Shown: positions 1 through 6,078 of the stretch, one piece after another
Layout of the letters: each line of letters opens with the position of its first letter
Numbering within the stretch: the stretch's first letter is position 1
Assembly (NCBI GenBank): GCA_022826515.1
Contig: JAJDUT010000094.1
Coordinates: 1-7,029 of the forward strand
Direction: 5' to 3'
Length of the DNA stretch: 7,029 nucleotides
DNA from: Candidatus Latescibacterota bacterium
GTDB lineage: Bacteria > Latescibacterota > UBA2968 > UBA8231
Program-made: the position numbers and the translations under genes
Notes under the pieces: model-generated
The model's input: only the letters and a program-made list of their open reading frames with translations
Databases searched by the model: none
What the model was told of the DNA's origin: nothing

Positions 1-65
1 TGCTGCTCAACGCCATTGCCCATCGACGAACCCCTTGGGTGCAACACCAAGCCAAAGCAGGATAA
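1..65 (+). CDS. IS110-family transposase, C-terminal fragment cut by the window edge
   Basis: Frame 3 from the window edge reads LLNAIAHRRTPWVQHQAKAG and stops at TAA 63-65. The first codon is incomplete (positions 1-2). The same reading in the right-hand copy extends further and shows GKVAVVAVMRKLL directly upstream, which is the characteristic C-terminal end of IS110/IS116/IS902 transposases (lysine-rich strand, MRKLL helix, LNA, then TPW). This family uses a RuvC-like DEDD domain plus a C-terminal Tnp20 domain with a catalytic serine; both lie outside the window. Whether the full gene is intact cannot be judged here. Confidence 0.75.
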   Translation, partial: LLNAIAHRRTPWVQHQAKAG

Positions 66-99
66 AAAAGGCTTGACACACAACACAGATACTCCCGCG
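1..99 (+). mobile_element. Right (3') end of an IS110-family insertion sequence, left-hand copy
   Basis: This stretch is the exact reverse complement of 6891-6989, with no mismatch found over 99 bases. It holds the 3' end of a transposase gene (stop at 63-65) followed by about 34 bases before the two copies diverge at position 100. A short non-coding stretch after the transposase, with no obvious terminal inverted repeat, fits the right end of an IS110-group element, in which the long non-coding left end usually carries the bridge RNA. That left end lies outside this window. The true element end could be a few bases before 99, because IS110 insertions share part of their target sequence next to the element. 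Confidence 0.8.
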
Positions 100-110
100 C
101 AAGCGGGAAT
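92..110. repeat. REP-like palindrome at the IS110 junction
   Basis: Arms TCCCGC (93-98) and GCGGGA (103-108) flank the loop GCAA, in the context CTCCCGCGCAAGCGGGAAT. Small GC-rich palindromes of this form are dispersed in many bacterial genomes and resemble REP or neisserial dRS3 elements. The left arm (to position 99) is also present at the right-hand IS copy, while the right arm occurs only here. The IS end therefore sits inside or against the palindrome. This fits the known preference of several IS110-family elements for REP targets. Confidence 0.6.
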
Positions 111-211
111 CCAGTCTTGAATGATTTAGGGTTGCTAGATCTATCGCCTGCTTTCCATCTATTGTCATCTTCCGCGACAGCCTGTAGGGGCGGTTCGCGT
201 ACCGCCCCGAC
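100..211. other. Non-coding spacer between IS110 end and the GH16 gene
   Basis: This short spacer holds the second arm of the REP-like palindrome at its left end and a GC-rich hairpin at 187-208. I see no gene in it. The long minus-strand frame crossing this stretch (7-255) simply reads through the IS end and the palindrome, and has no family resemblance. Confidence 0.6.
187..208. repeat. GC-rich perfect hairpin beyond the GH16 stop codon
   Basis: GGGGCGGT (187-194) pairs exactly with ACCGCCCC (201-208) around a six-base loop. It begins three bases past the stop codon (212-214) of the minus-strand GH16 gene, so it could help end or stabilise that transcript. No T-run follows on the minus strand, so a classical intrinsic terminator is not supported. 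The motif TGTAGGGGCGG...CCGCCCC resembles a dispersed repeat common in Poribacteria-like and related genomes; that is recollection, not a search result. Confidence 0.55.
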
Positions 212-1651
212 TTACCGCAGTAACAGCAACCGTCGAACGAACGCGTTCTTGCCAACCAAGAGGCGGGCTACGTAGGCCCCGCTCGCTAGGGGCGCTCCTC
301 TGTCATTTACTCCTGACCAGCGGACCAGATACGCTCCCGCTGGTCGGCCCTCGTCCAGCAGCGTCGCCACGCGCTGACCCGCAATGTTGTAAATACTCAG
401 ACGAACGTGCGCTGGAGTTGGGACGCTGTAGCGCAGGGCGGTGGCTGCGTTGAAGGGGTTGGGATAGTTCTCCAGCGAGATCGCGGTGGAAGTGGCATCG
501 CGCTCACCGGCAATCGCCGTCGCCCGTGCCAGTGGTTCAAAGCTGAAAGAGGTGACGACGATCTCGACGTCGCGGCCATCAGCCGGTGCCTCTCCATTCA
601 GGAGCCACAGATTCATCCGCACTTGCTCGGCTCCGGTCTCCGGGACGCGATCGCCATGGAAAGACCAAAGCTGCTCAACAGGCTCGCCGGTTCCACGGGC
701 GATGCTCGCGAAGTCAATGCGGTCTGGTGCCCAAGTAAAGGTATGGATCGATTCGCGGTCTCCGTAGTGGGCATCGAATTGGTAGCGATGCCCCGGGAGC
801 GTGAATGGCTGAACGACGAACTGAGCATTCGGCCCGCCGGCAACTCCCCAATAGGACAGCTCAATGTCGATCTCGCGATAGCTCTGCTGGGACGCCAAGT
901 CGTCCCACGTGAAGAAGCCGAACACTACGCGGGGATCGAACTCCTCGGCGGCGGCGCGGAGCGCAATGCGATAGGTCCCGTAGCCAAAGGTCCTGTCGGA
1001 GATGACCTCGGTCGCCTGCCAACCTGCTTCGCGCTGCGCCAGCGTGAGGTGGAGCCCCTCTCCATCGGCCCAAACTGCATCGTCTCCGTCGGTGAAGAGA
1101 TTGGGACCGGGACCCAAGGGGGCGGAACCGGTCTTTACGTGCCACTGGAGACCAGCAAAATCGATGCGTCGCCGGTAGGTGCGCACCACCTGGACCTCGT
1201 CGAGAACGGATTGAGACAGCGCCGCGGGGAACTCCCCCTCCCCTTGCATCAGGGGCGGAGAGTCAGCGGCAGCGATCAGGAACGCGACGATGCGGGTCGC
1301 CTCGTGGTCGAGTCCCCCGGTGGTGATATCGCACGTCCAGGTGCCGTCCGGTTCAATGATGGTTGCCGGTTCGGCGAACGTCGGCTTGGTCCACCAACCA
1401 CCGCCGACGTGGATATAGACGGCCACCCGGTGAGCCGCGGGCTCGACCTCGTGTACTCGCCCTCTGAGCAGAGGCTCCCTGTCTCCCCAGACCGGGATCT
1501 CCGTCACCGCAAGCGCCTGCCCCTGCTGAACCCTAAGAGAAGGATGCTCTGGAGGTGCTGGCGCTGCGACGCGAACCAAAGCCAGAACCAGAACGCCAAC
1601 TTGCAAGACGGCAATGCGCAACAGAGGGTTATAGGCTGTTTTGCGCTTCAT
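212..1651 (-). CDS. Secreted GH16-type glycoside hydrolase with C-terminal sorting/FlgD-Ig-like tail
   Basis: A 479-residue protein likely to hydrolyse beta-glucan- or galactan-type polysaccharides outside the cell. Residues 1-30 form a signal peptide (MKRK, then a hydrophobic stretch ending VRVAA). Residues 45-155 are a beta-sandwich-like domain with a WWTKP motif and WTCDITTGG. Residues 158-373 match GH16: GYGTY at 223-227, FGFFTWDD, and the active-site pattern EIDIE at 260-264 (nucleophile E260, D262, acid/base E264), so the catalytic residues appear intact. Residues 395-479 carry NYPNPFN and an Ig-like fold ending RRLLLLR, as in type A type-IX-secretion or FlgD-Ig tails. The start at 1651 is chosen because the signal peptide begins there; the frame is open to 1837, but that part overlaps the upstream gene. 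No strong Shine-Dalgarno is visible. It lies 40 bp after the TlpA-TPR gene on the same strand. The exact substrate is unknown. Confidence 0.85.
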   Translation of the reverse strand: MKRKTAYNPLLRIAVLQVGVLVLALVRVAAPAPPEHPSLRVQQGQALAVTEIPVWGDREPLLRGRVHEVEPAAHRVAVYIHVGGGWWTKPTFAEPATIIEPDGTWTCDITTGGLDHEATRIVAFLIAAADSPPLMQGEGEFPAALSQSVLDEVQVVRTYRRRIDFAGLQWHVKTGSAPLGPGPNLFTDGDDAVWADGEGLHLTLAQREAGWQATEVISDRTFGYGTYRIALRAAAEEFDPRVVFGFFTWDDLASQQSYREIDIELSYWGVAGGPNAQFVVQPFTLPGHRYQFDAHYGDRESIHTFTWAPDRIDFASIARGTGEPVEQLWSFHGDRVPETGAEQVRMNLWLLNGEAPADGRDVEIVVTSFSFEPLARATAIAGERDATSTAISLENYPNPFNAATALRYSVPTPAHVRLSIYNIAGQRVATLLDEGRPAGAYLVRWSGVNDRGAPLASGAYVARLLVGKNAFVRRLLLLR

Positions 1652-1691
1652 ATTGTACCGAGTACCGAGGCCGGATTTCGTCAAGCTGGTC

Positions 1692-3977
1692 CTAACGGCT
1701 CCCGTCGGCACCGCGCAGCGCCTCGACGCGCCATGCGAACTCTTCCTCCAGATGGGAGTCGCTGCTCCCTCCCAGTTTGACAAACTGGATATAGCCGTCG
1801 CCATCGACAAACCACGTCGTAGGGAAACCATTGACACCGGCCGTTTGCACGTATCCGTCGTCCATTAATACGGTAAAATCGTATTCGTTCTCCACCATGT
1901 ACTTATCGACCTCGTCGTGCGACTTGTCGTTGCTGATGGAAATTACTTCCACTTCGGGATCCTCAAGATAGTGCGCGTGGAACTTCTGATACTCGGGCAG
2001 CTCTGCGACGCAGGGGCCACACCAAGTCCCCCAGAAGTGAACAACGGCGATCTTGCCCTCAAGTTCGGCGGAATCGACCTGCTCTCCGTCGAGCTTGGGG
2101 AGGGCGAACGGTTCGTAGGTGCGAGCCGTATCGAGCCGTGATTCCAAAATCCGCTCGCGTCTTCGGGACCGGTCCCGCTCGCTAAATACAGCGAGGTACT
2201 CGTCGAGCCCTTCGCGCGAGCCGTGCCGGCGCTCGTACAGGGCTTCTAGCGCCGCTTGGCTGGGATTTTCACCCCAGCTTCGGGCCTCAAAGCCGGCGAT
2301 ATAGGACTCCTCGGCCTTGTCGAGCCAGTTGCTGACTGCCTCGGCTGCATCCCGAGTCTCCTCCTCCGTCCTCAAAACGATGGTCTTGGAGTCTCCCCCT
2401 TGAAGAGCCGCCTCGGCTTCGGTCGCCATGTGCTCGAATACTTGGCCTAGGTGGTAGTGAGCACTGGTGTTGCTCTCCGAGAGTTCCAGCGCCTGCTCAA
2501 GCTCTTTGCGGCCTTCCTCGGTGCGACCTGCTTTGTAGCTAGCCCACCCGATGGCGTCGTGGACGCGGCTCAAGTAGTAGTTCAGACGACCCTCCTCCCA
2601 CTCTTCCTCTTCGGCTCTATCCATTATGGCTTGTATGCCGCCTCGAGCGAGTTCGGCCGCCTCTTCGGCGTATGGCGTGTGGTCGATCATCGAGATAAGG
2701 GCTGAGTACACTATGTGTGGGTTTAGCTGCTCGTACTGGACATATCCACGAATCGCATCGGCGAGTTCTTCGACCGGAATCGGGTTCATGGCTTCAAGGG
2801 ATGTGAAGAGCGTTCGGTACGCCCACCCGCGGTAGCTATCGCCGATGTTACCGTCGTAGAGGGGCTTCTCCAATAACCGATAGGCTACGTCGCAGACGAG
2901 GCGAAGCTGGTCTTGGTACTGCTGCGAGTCCTCGCCATGCTCGCGCTCGATGCGGTCGAGCTCGGGCTGTAATCGTTGGTGCTCCCGTTGGAATTTCTCT
3001 TGGTGGATCCACGACGCATGACGACTCTCGGGAGCCAGCGCCATCAACTTCGCCTCAAACTCCGCCGCTTTCTCTTCGTCCTCTAGTACGCTCCTGTAGG
3101 TCGTGGTGAGTAGGGCGAGGCCGCGTACGGTCTCCGGGGCCGCCTTCCGGTACTCGGCGATGCTGGCCTCGATAGCGGTGCGGCGCTCATCGGCGGGGAG
3201 CAGGTCCGTCTCGTTGAGGATATTCCAGTGCCAATAGCGCACCTCGGCAGAGCCCGGAGAGAGGCGAATGGCCTCTTCGATCAGCGGGAGCGCCTCCTGC
3301 GGCTTGTTGGCCCGGTATAGATATTCCGCAGCCTGAAAGTAGCCGCTGACGTGGTCCGGCCAACGCGCTCGCAGCGTGGCTAAGGTAGCGAGGCTCGTGT
3401 CCGCATAGGTGGGATCCTCCAAGGCGTACTGTGCCCAGTGCTCGAGTTCCGCGCGGGCATGGAGAACCTCGGGATGCTGGAGTGTCGCCGCATCCACTGC
3501 GTCCAAGAATACCATCCCATCTTCTACGCTTTTGGAGCGAAGCGCCTGAAGGTGCGTCGCGGCCAACTCCGGCTGGGGCAGCAACTTCCAAGCGCGCAGG
3601 CTGGGTTCGGTCGCCTCAGAATACTTCCGGTCCGCCAAGAACGCGAGCGCCTGAGCGTAGAGCCCCCACGGGTTATCCGGCTCCCGTGCCAAGATCGCGT
3701 CGGCGTGCTCTTGGATCTCTCTAAGCCCGTACAACTGTCCGTGCAACTGACGCGCGTAGAGCGCCCGCAACTCGGCGTCCTCAGGCGCGCGGCTCAACCA
3801 TTCCTGGCCGAATATGGCTCCTGCCTGGAACGTCCACAGCCGATTGTGCTCGCGCAGCTTCGCTTTCGCCGCTTCCAGCTCTTGGGGCGAGTAGTGCTGC
3901 TCGGTTCCGTAGCTAGCACAAACCACGAGAACGGCCAAGGAGCCGGAGATTAAAAGAATTGGAAATCGATACGACAT
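1692..3977 (-). CDS. Exported TPR protein with C-terminal TlpA-like thioredoxin domain
   Basis: A 761-residue envelope protein. Residues 1-20 are hydrophobic and end VLVVC followed by ASYG. C20 could be lipidated, but valine at -1 is atypical for a lipobox, so ordinary export is equally possible. Residues 27-600 are almost all helical with degenerate tetratricopeptide repeats, for example around 210-245 (AAEYLYRANKPQEALPLIEEAIRL) and 475-510 (WASYKAGRTEEGRKELEQAL). Residues 620-755 form a TlpA/ResA-like thioredoxin fold with WCGPC at 652-656 and the cis-proline loop GFPTT at 717-721, so the redox site looks complete. The likely role is periplasmic thiol-disulfide exchange, with the TPR part binding a partner; the partner is unknown. 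Its start is supported by GGAGG six bases upstream. It lies 50 bp downstream of the opine-dehydrogenase-like gene and 40 bp upstream of the GH16 gene. Confidence 0.85.
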   Translation of the reverse strand: MSYRFPILLISGSLAVLVVCASYGTEQHYSPQELEAAKAKLREHNRLWTFQAGAIFGQEWLSRAPEDAELRALYARQLHGQLYGLREIQEHADAILAREPDNPWGLYAQALAFLADRKYSEATEPSLRAWKLLPQPELAATHLQALRSKSVEDGMVFLDAVDAATLQHPEVLHARAELEHWAQYALEDPTYADTSLATLATLRARWPDHVSGYFQAAEYLYRANKPQEALPLIEEAIRLSPGSAEVRYWHWNILNETDLLPADERRTAIEASIAEYRKAAPETVRGLALLTTTYRSVLEDEEKAAEFEAKLMALAPESRHASWIHQEKFQREHQRLQPELDRIEREHGEDSQQYQDQLRLVCDVAYRLLEKPLYDGNIGDSYRGWAYRTLFTSLEAMNPIPVEELADAIRGYVQYEQLNPHIVYSALISMIDHTPYAEEAAELARGGIQAIMDRAEEEEWEEGRLNYYLSRVHDAIGWASYKAGRTEEGRKELEQALELSESNTSAHYHLGQVFEHMATEAEAALQGGDSKTIVLRTEEETRDAAEAVSNWLDKAEESYIAGFEARSWGENPSQAALEALYERRHGSREGLDEYLAVFSERDRSRRRERILESRLDTARTYEPFALPKLDGEQVDSAELEGKIAVVHFWGTWCGPCVAELPEYQKFHAHYLEDPEVEVISISNDKSHDEVDKYMVENEYDFTVLMDDGYVQTAGVNGFPTTWFVDGDGYIQFVKLGGSSDSHLEEEFAWRVEALRGADGSR

Positions 3978-3983
3978 AGAGTA

Positions 3984-3988
3984 CCTCC
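3984..3988 (-). promoter_or_regulatory. Ribosome binding site of the TlpA-TPR gene
   Basis: GGAGG on the minus strand lies six bases before the ATG at 3977. It supports that start and the export signal that follows. Confidence 0.7.
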
Positions 3989-4027
3989 GTGGGTGAAATT
4001 ACCGACTCTCCTCTTCACAGACCATTT

Positions 4028-5122
4028 TCACGGTGCAAAACCCGTTTGCAAAAACGCATTTAAGGTATCCAAATCCATGCTCTCAATGCCCAGTTCGCGC
4101 ACACTCCGCCCCGTGGCCCACCCATCAGCCCCCATCACCACAGACCCGATATCCACCAACCCGCGCATCAAAGGCGCGTCCACGCCGTATTGCGCGCCCA
4201 CATCGTGCCAAGTTGAAAGACCGTATGGAATATCCTCGCTGAGCCAACGGCTCTCAAGCGACCCGGGCGCCTTGAGCTGCGTGAGCATTCGGCTGCCGTT
4301 AATCGTTGCCCACAAATCCCCCCGAGGGCCAAAACCCGCACGGCAAAACGCTTCATCGGCCGCTATGAGATCGTAACCCAAAGCTGTTGCAATGGCCCGC
4401 CGCTCTGCATCCACGGCCATGATCGTCTTTGCCACCGATGGGGATACCCCTTCTTCGTAGAAATAGAACTCACCGTGCGCATATTCGATTCGTCCTGCAT
4501 TCATCAACACACCCGCAGGATGCACGACCGGATTCATCGCAGACAAACCACAGGCCATCGCGGTGGGATAGGTCTGAATGCCTGGGAACAGCGGCGACAG
4601 CCGAGCGCACACGCGATCTGTTGCTGTCGCTGGCAACACCCCCAAGCCCAAGCCCGTCACGGCCCCCCAAATCGTCGCGGTATCCGGCGCTGTTTTCCGA
4701 CACACATAAGGCGCGGTATCCACCTCTGCAAGAACGGTGTCTGCTACTCCTTGGTCGCGCAATAGGGTCGCCCATTCCAATGCGCCCAATGTGCCCGGCA
4801 TCAGCACGATCGTATGTTCGGATCTGAGATGGGGGGCGCAGGCAATGGCAAACGGTTTGTGGGCATACGCCGGCACGATTAACAGGATCAAGTCAGACGC
4901 ATTCAGCGCCGCTTCAATATCCGTGGTCATGCCGTGAATTTTTGCAGCCCCCGTCTCTTCGACCCCCACCAAATGAATCACGCCTTGGGCGCGCACCGGA
5001 TCGAGCGTGTGCCCAAATTCTGGCAATTCGCAAAGCGTAATAGCAAAACCTTTCAGGGTCAGATTTGCAGCCGTGGCAAATGCCGTATTGCCACCGCCGA
5101 GAATGGTAATGTGTTCGGACAT
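4028..5122 (-). CDS. NAD/NADP octopine/nopaline dehydrogenase family oxidoreductase
   Basis: A 364-residue cytoplasmic protein of the opine dehydrogenase family, whose members reductively condense an amino acid with a 2-oxo acid, or the reverse, using NAD(P)H. The N-terminal Rossmann domain starts at once with ILGGGNTAFA (nucleotide-binding glycines 9-11). A second strand ending in LILLIVPAYAH (78-88) is typical of this fold. The C-terminal domain carries NPVVHPAG (197-204), whose H201 corresponds to the family's catalytic histidine, and SRWLSEDIPYGL (291-302), a conserved substrate-domain motif. Length is usual for the family. The start at 5122 is preferred over an in-frame ATG at 5170 because AAGGA lies seven bases upstream and the Rossmann strand begins right after it. 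It is divergent from the cupin gene and first in a possible three-gene minus-strand unit. The substrate cannot be deduced; many homologues are annotated loosely as glycerol-3-phosphate or ketopantoate reductase relatives. Confidence 0.85.
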   Translation of the reverse strand: MSEHITILGGGNTAFATAANLTLKGFAITLCELPEFGHTLDPVRAQGVIHLVGVEETGAAKIHGMTTDIEAALNASDLILLIVPAYAHKPFAIACAPHLRSEHTIVLMPGTLGALEWATLLRDQGVADTVLAEVDTAPYVCRKTAPDTATIWGAVTGLGLGVLPATATDRVCARLSPLFPGIQTYPTAMACGLSAMNPVVHPAGVLMNAGRIEYAHGEFYFYEEGVSPSVAKTIMAVDAERRAIATALGYDLIAADEAFCRAGFGPRGDLWATINGSRMLTQLKAPGSLESRWLSEDIPYGLSTWHDVGAQYGVDAPLMRGLVDIGSVVMGADGWATGRSVRELGIESMDLDTLNAFLQTGFAP

Positions 5123-5129
5123 GGAAGTA

Positions 5130-5134
5130 TCCTT
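5130..5134 (-). promoter_or_regulatory. Ribosome binding site that fixes the opine-dehydrogenase-like start
   Basis: AAGGA on the minus strand, preceded by an A-rich run, lies seven bases before the ATG at 5122. It favours this start over the upstream in-frame ATG at 5170. Confidence 0.65.
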
Positions 5135-5244
5135 TTTTTGTTTTAGACGACGCTCTCTGGGGATCGTCATCGGTGGGCCTTTGCTAAGCGCATGGGGGAC
5201 GTTAGATTGTGCCGCGCAAGGTAGTGAATCTGTCTTTGCCCTTC

Positions 5245-5251
5245 AAGGAGG
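5245..5251 (+). promoter_or_regulatory. Strong ribosome binding site of the cupin gene
   Basis: AAGGAGG lies seven bases before the ATG at 5259. It decides the start: the same frame is open back to 5007, but that part runs antisense through the neighbouring gene. Confidence 0.8.
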
Positions 5252-5258
5252 AGACGCT

Positions 5259-5912
5259 ATGGGATTTGAAGTGTACGATTGTCGCCGGGATATCCGCAAC
5301 ATTCTGGTGCGGCCGCAGATCCGCGCCCGCTTCTGCCGTTTGGAGCCGGGCACAGGCTCGCTCGACGCTTGGCACACGCACGACTTGGGCGACGAGATTT
5401 TCATCATCTTGTCGGGTCGGGTGGAGTTCAAAATCAACGGCGAAGTAAAAGAAGTTGGACCGGGGCAAATGTGCTACGCCTTAACCGACGAGCCGCACTC
5501 GGTGCGAGTTATCGGCGACGAGCCAGTCTATATGTACCTCTCGGTGACGCCGCACATCCAGCCGACGCATACATTCTACGACGAAAAGGGCGAGCGCCAG
5601 CCGCCCCACTTCAGGCCGTCGAGCGACTACAATACCGAGACGGATTCGACCACGCCGGTGGCCGAGTTGATCGACGGCCACATCGATGCCGTGCGCGCCC
5701 TAGCAGCCCAAGCACAGGAGAGCGTGCACATCCAAGAAGAGCGGGGCCGCGAACTTAAGCAGGCCCTAATGGCTGGCGACATGGAAGCGGCCAGCCGCGT
5801 GCGCGAGGCCATGTGGGAACCGCTTTTGCAGCTTTTTAAGCAGACGAGCGCCGTGGCGGACGGCTGGAACGGATTGGCACCCCGGGCGGGGTCTGTCGAT
5901 GCGGCATACTGA
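5259..5912 (+). CDS. Cupin-domain protein with helical C-terminal extension
   Basis: A 217-residue, probably cytoplasmic protein. Residues 24-97 form a cupin barrel. Motif 1 is complete: G33, H39, H41, E46 and G53 in the spacing G-x5-H-x-H-x4-E-x6-G. Motif 2 is represented by VGPGQM (66-71) and H80. The three histidines and one glutamate would bind a metal ion. Residues 135-205 are strongly helical and charged (EERGRELKQALMAGDMEAAS) and are not part of a normal single-domain cupin; they may serve oligomerisation or partner binding. There is no signal peptide. The protein could be a small enzyme (isomerase or dioxygenase type) or a ligand sensor; the sequence does not decide. It is divergent from the opine-dehydrogenase-like gene and is followed by an acetyltransferase remnant and a CBM9-like gene on the same strand. 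Confidence 0.8.
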   Translation: MGFEVYDCRRDIRNILVRPQIRARFCRLEPGTGSLDAWHTHDLGDEIFIILSGRVEFKINGEVKEVGPGQMCYALTDEPHSVRVIGDEPVYMYLSVTPHIQPTHTFYDEKGERQPPHFRPSSDYNTETDSTTPVAELIDGHIDAVRALAAQAQESVHIQEERGRELKQALMAGDMEAASRVREAMWEPLLQLFKQTSAVADGWNGLAPRAGSVDAAY

Positions 5913-5931
5913 GACGCCTCAAAACCACCGC

Positions 5932-6078
5932 ATGAGCAATCGCACCAATAGCCTTGGACAGCCGATCGGCTTCGCACTACCCGATTGGACGCCACCAGCC
6001 AGTCCCCCGAGAGAACGCATAGAAGGTCGCCTTTGTCGGCTGGAACCTTTTCTCAAAAACCAAGGAAATAATCAATGA
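5932..6078 (+). pseudogene. N-terminal remnant of a GNAT-family acetyltransferase
   Basis: A 48-codon frame opens with MSNRTNSLGQPIGFALPDW, continues through WTPPASPPRE and EGRLCRLEP, then ends FLKNQGNNQ and TGA. The pattern N-x-LGQP-(V/I)-G...P-x-W-x-P...PPR...G-(R)-x-C-R-(L/V)-EP is what I recognise as the start of a common GNAT N-acetyltransferase family of about 200-230 residues, where it is normally followed by LDP and a helix. Here the similarity stops at LEP (about residue 38) and the acetyl-CoA-binding core is missing, so this is a truncated gene. The stop overlaps the ATG of the CBM9-like gene (ATGA, 6075-6078). The last codons are probably that gene's leader sequence rather than acetyltransferase. 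A small functional peptide is possible but less likely. Confidence 0.6.

Larger units (their letters stand above)
5123..5258. promoter_or_regulatory. Divergent intergenic region between opine-dehydrogenase-like and cupin genes
   Basis: The two genes start back to back with 136 bases between them, so promoters for both directions are expected here. Both ribosome binding sites are clear. I found no convincing -35/-10 pair in either direction and no operator with long symmetric arms, so the promoter assignment rests on gene arrangement alone. Confidence 0.45.

Noticed and set aside
7..255. Minus-strand open frame across the left IS end
   Set aside because: It reads antisense through the transposase C-terminus and through the palindrome, and overlaps the GH16 tail; no coherent protein.
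407..1780. Long plus-strand open frame (457 codons) opposite the GH16 gene
   Set aside because: It is antisense to a gene with signal peptide, GH16 active site and sorting tail; its translation is Arg/Gly-rich, has no domain pattern and no ribosome binding site.
1652..1837. N-terminal extension of the GH16 protein
   Set aside because: It would overlap the TlpA-TPR coding region and bury the signal peptide 62 residues inside; the start at 1651 is preferred.
5146..5168. Five-base inverted repeat GACGA...TCGTC in the divergent region as an operator
   Set aside because: Arms are short with a 13-base spacer, expected by chance in GC-rich DNA.
5176..5210. Possible promoter TTGCTA / TTAGAT before the cupin gene
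   Set aside because: Spacing of about 15 bases and poor -35/-10 match; not supportable by eye.
5007..5258. N-terminal extension of the cupin protein
   Set aside because: It runs antisense through the start of the opine-dehydrogenase-like gene, while AAGGAGG marks the start at 5259.
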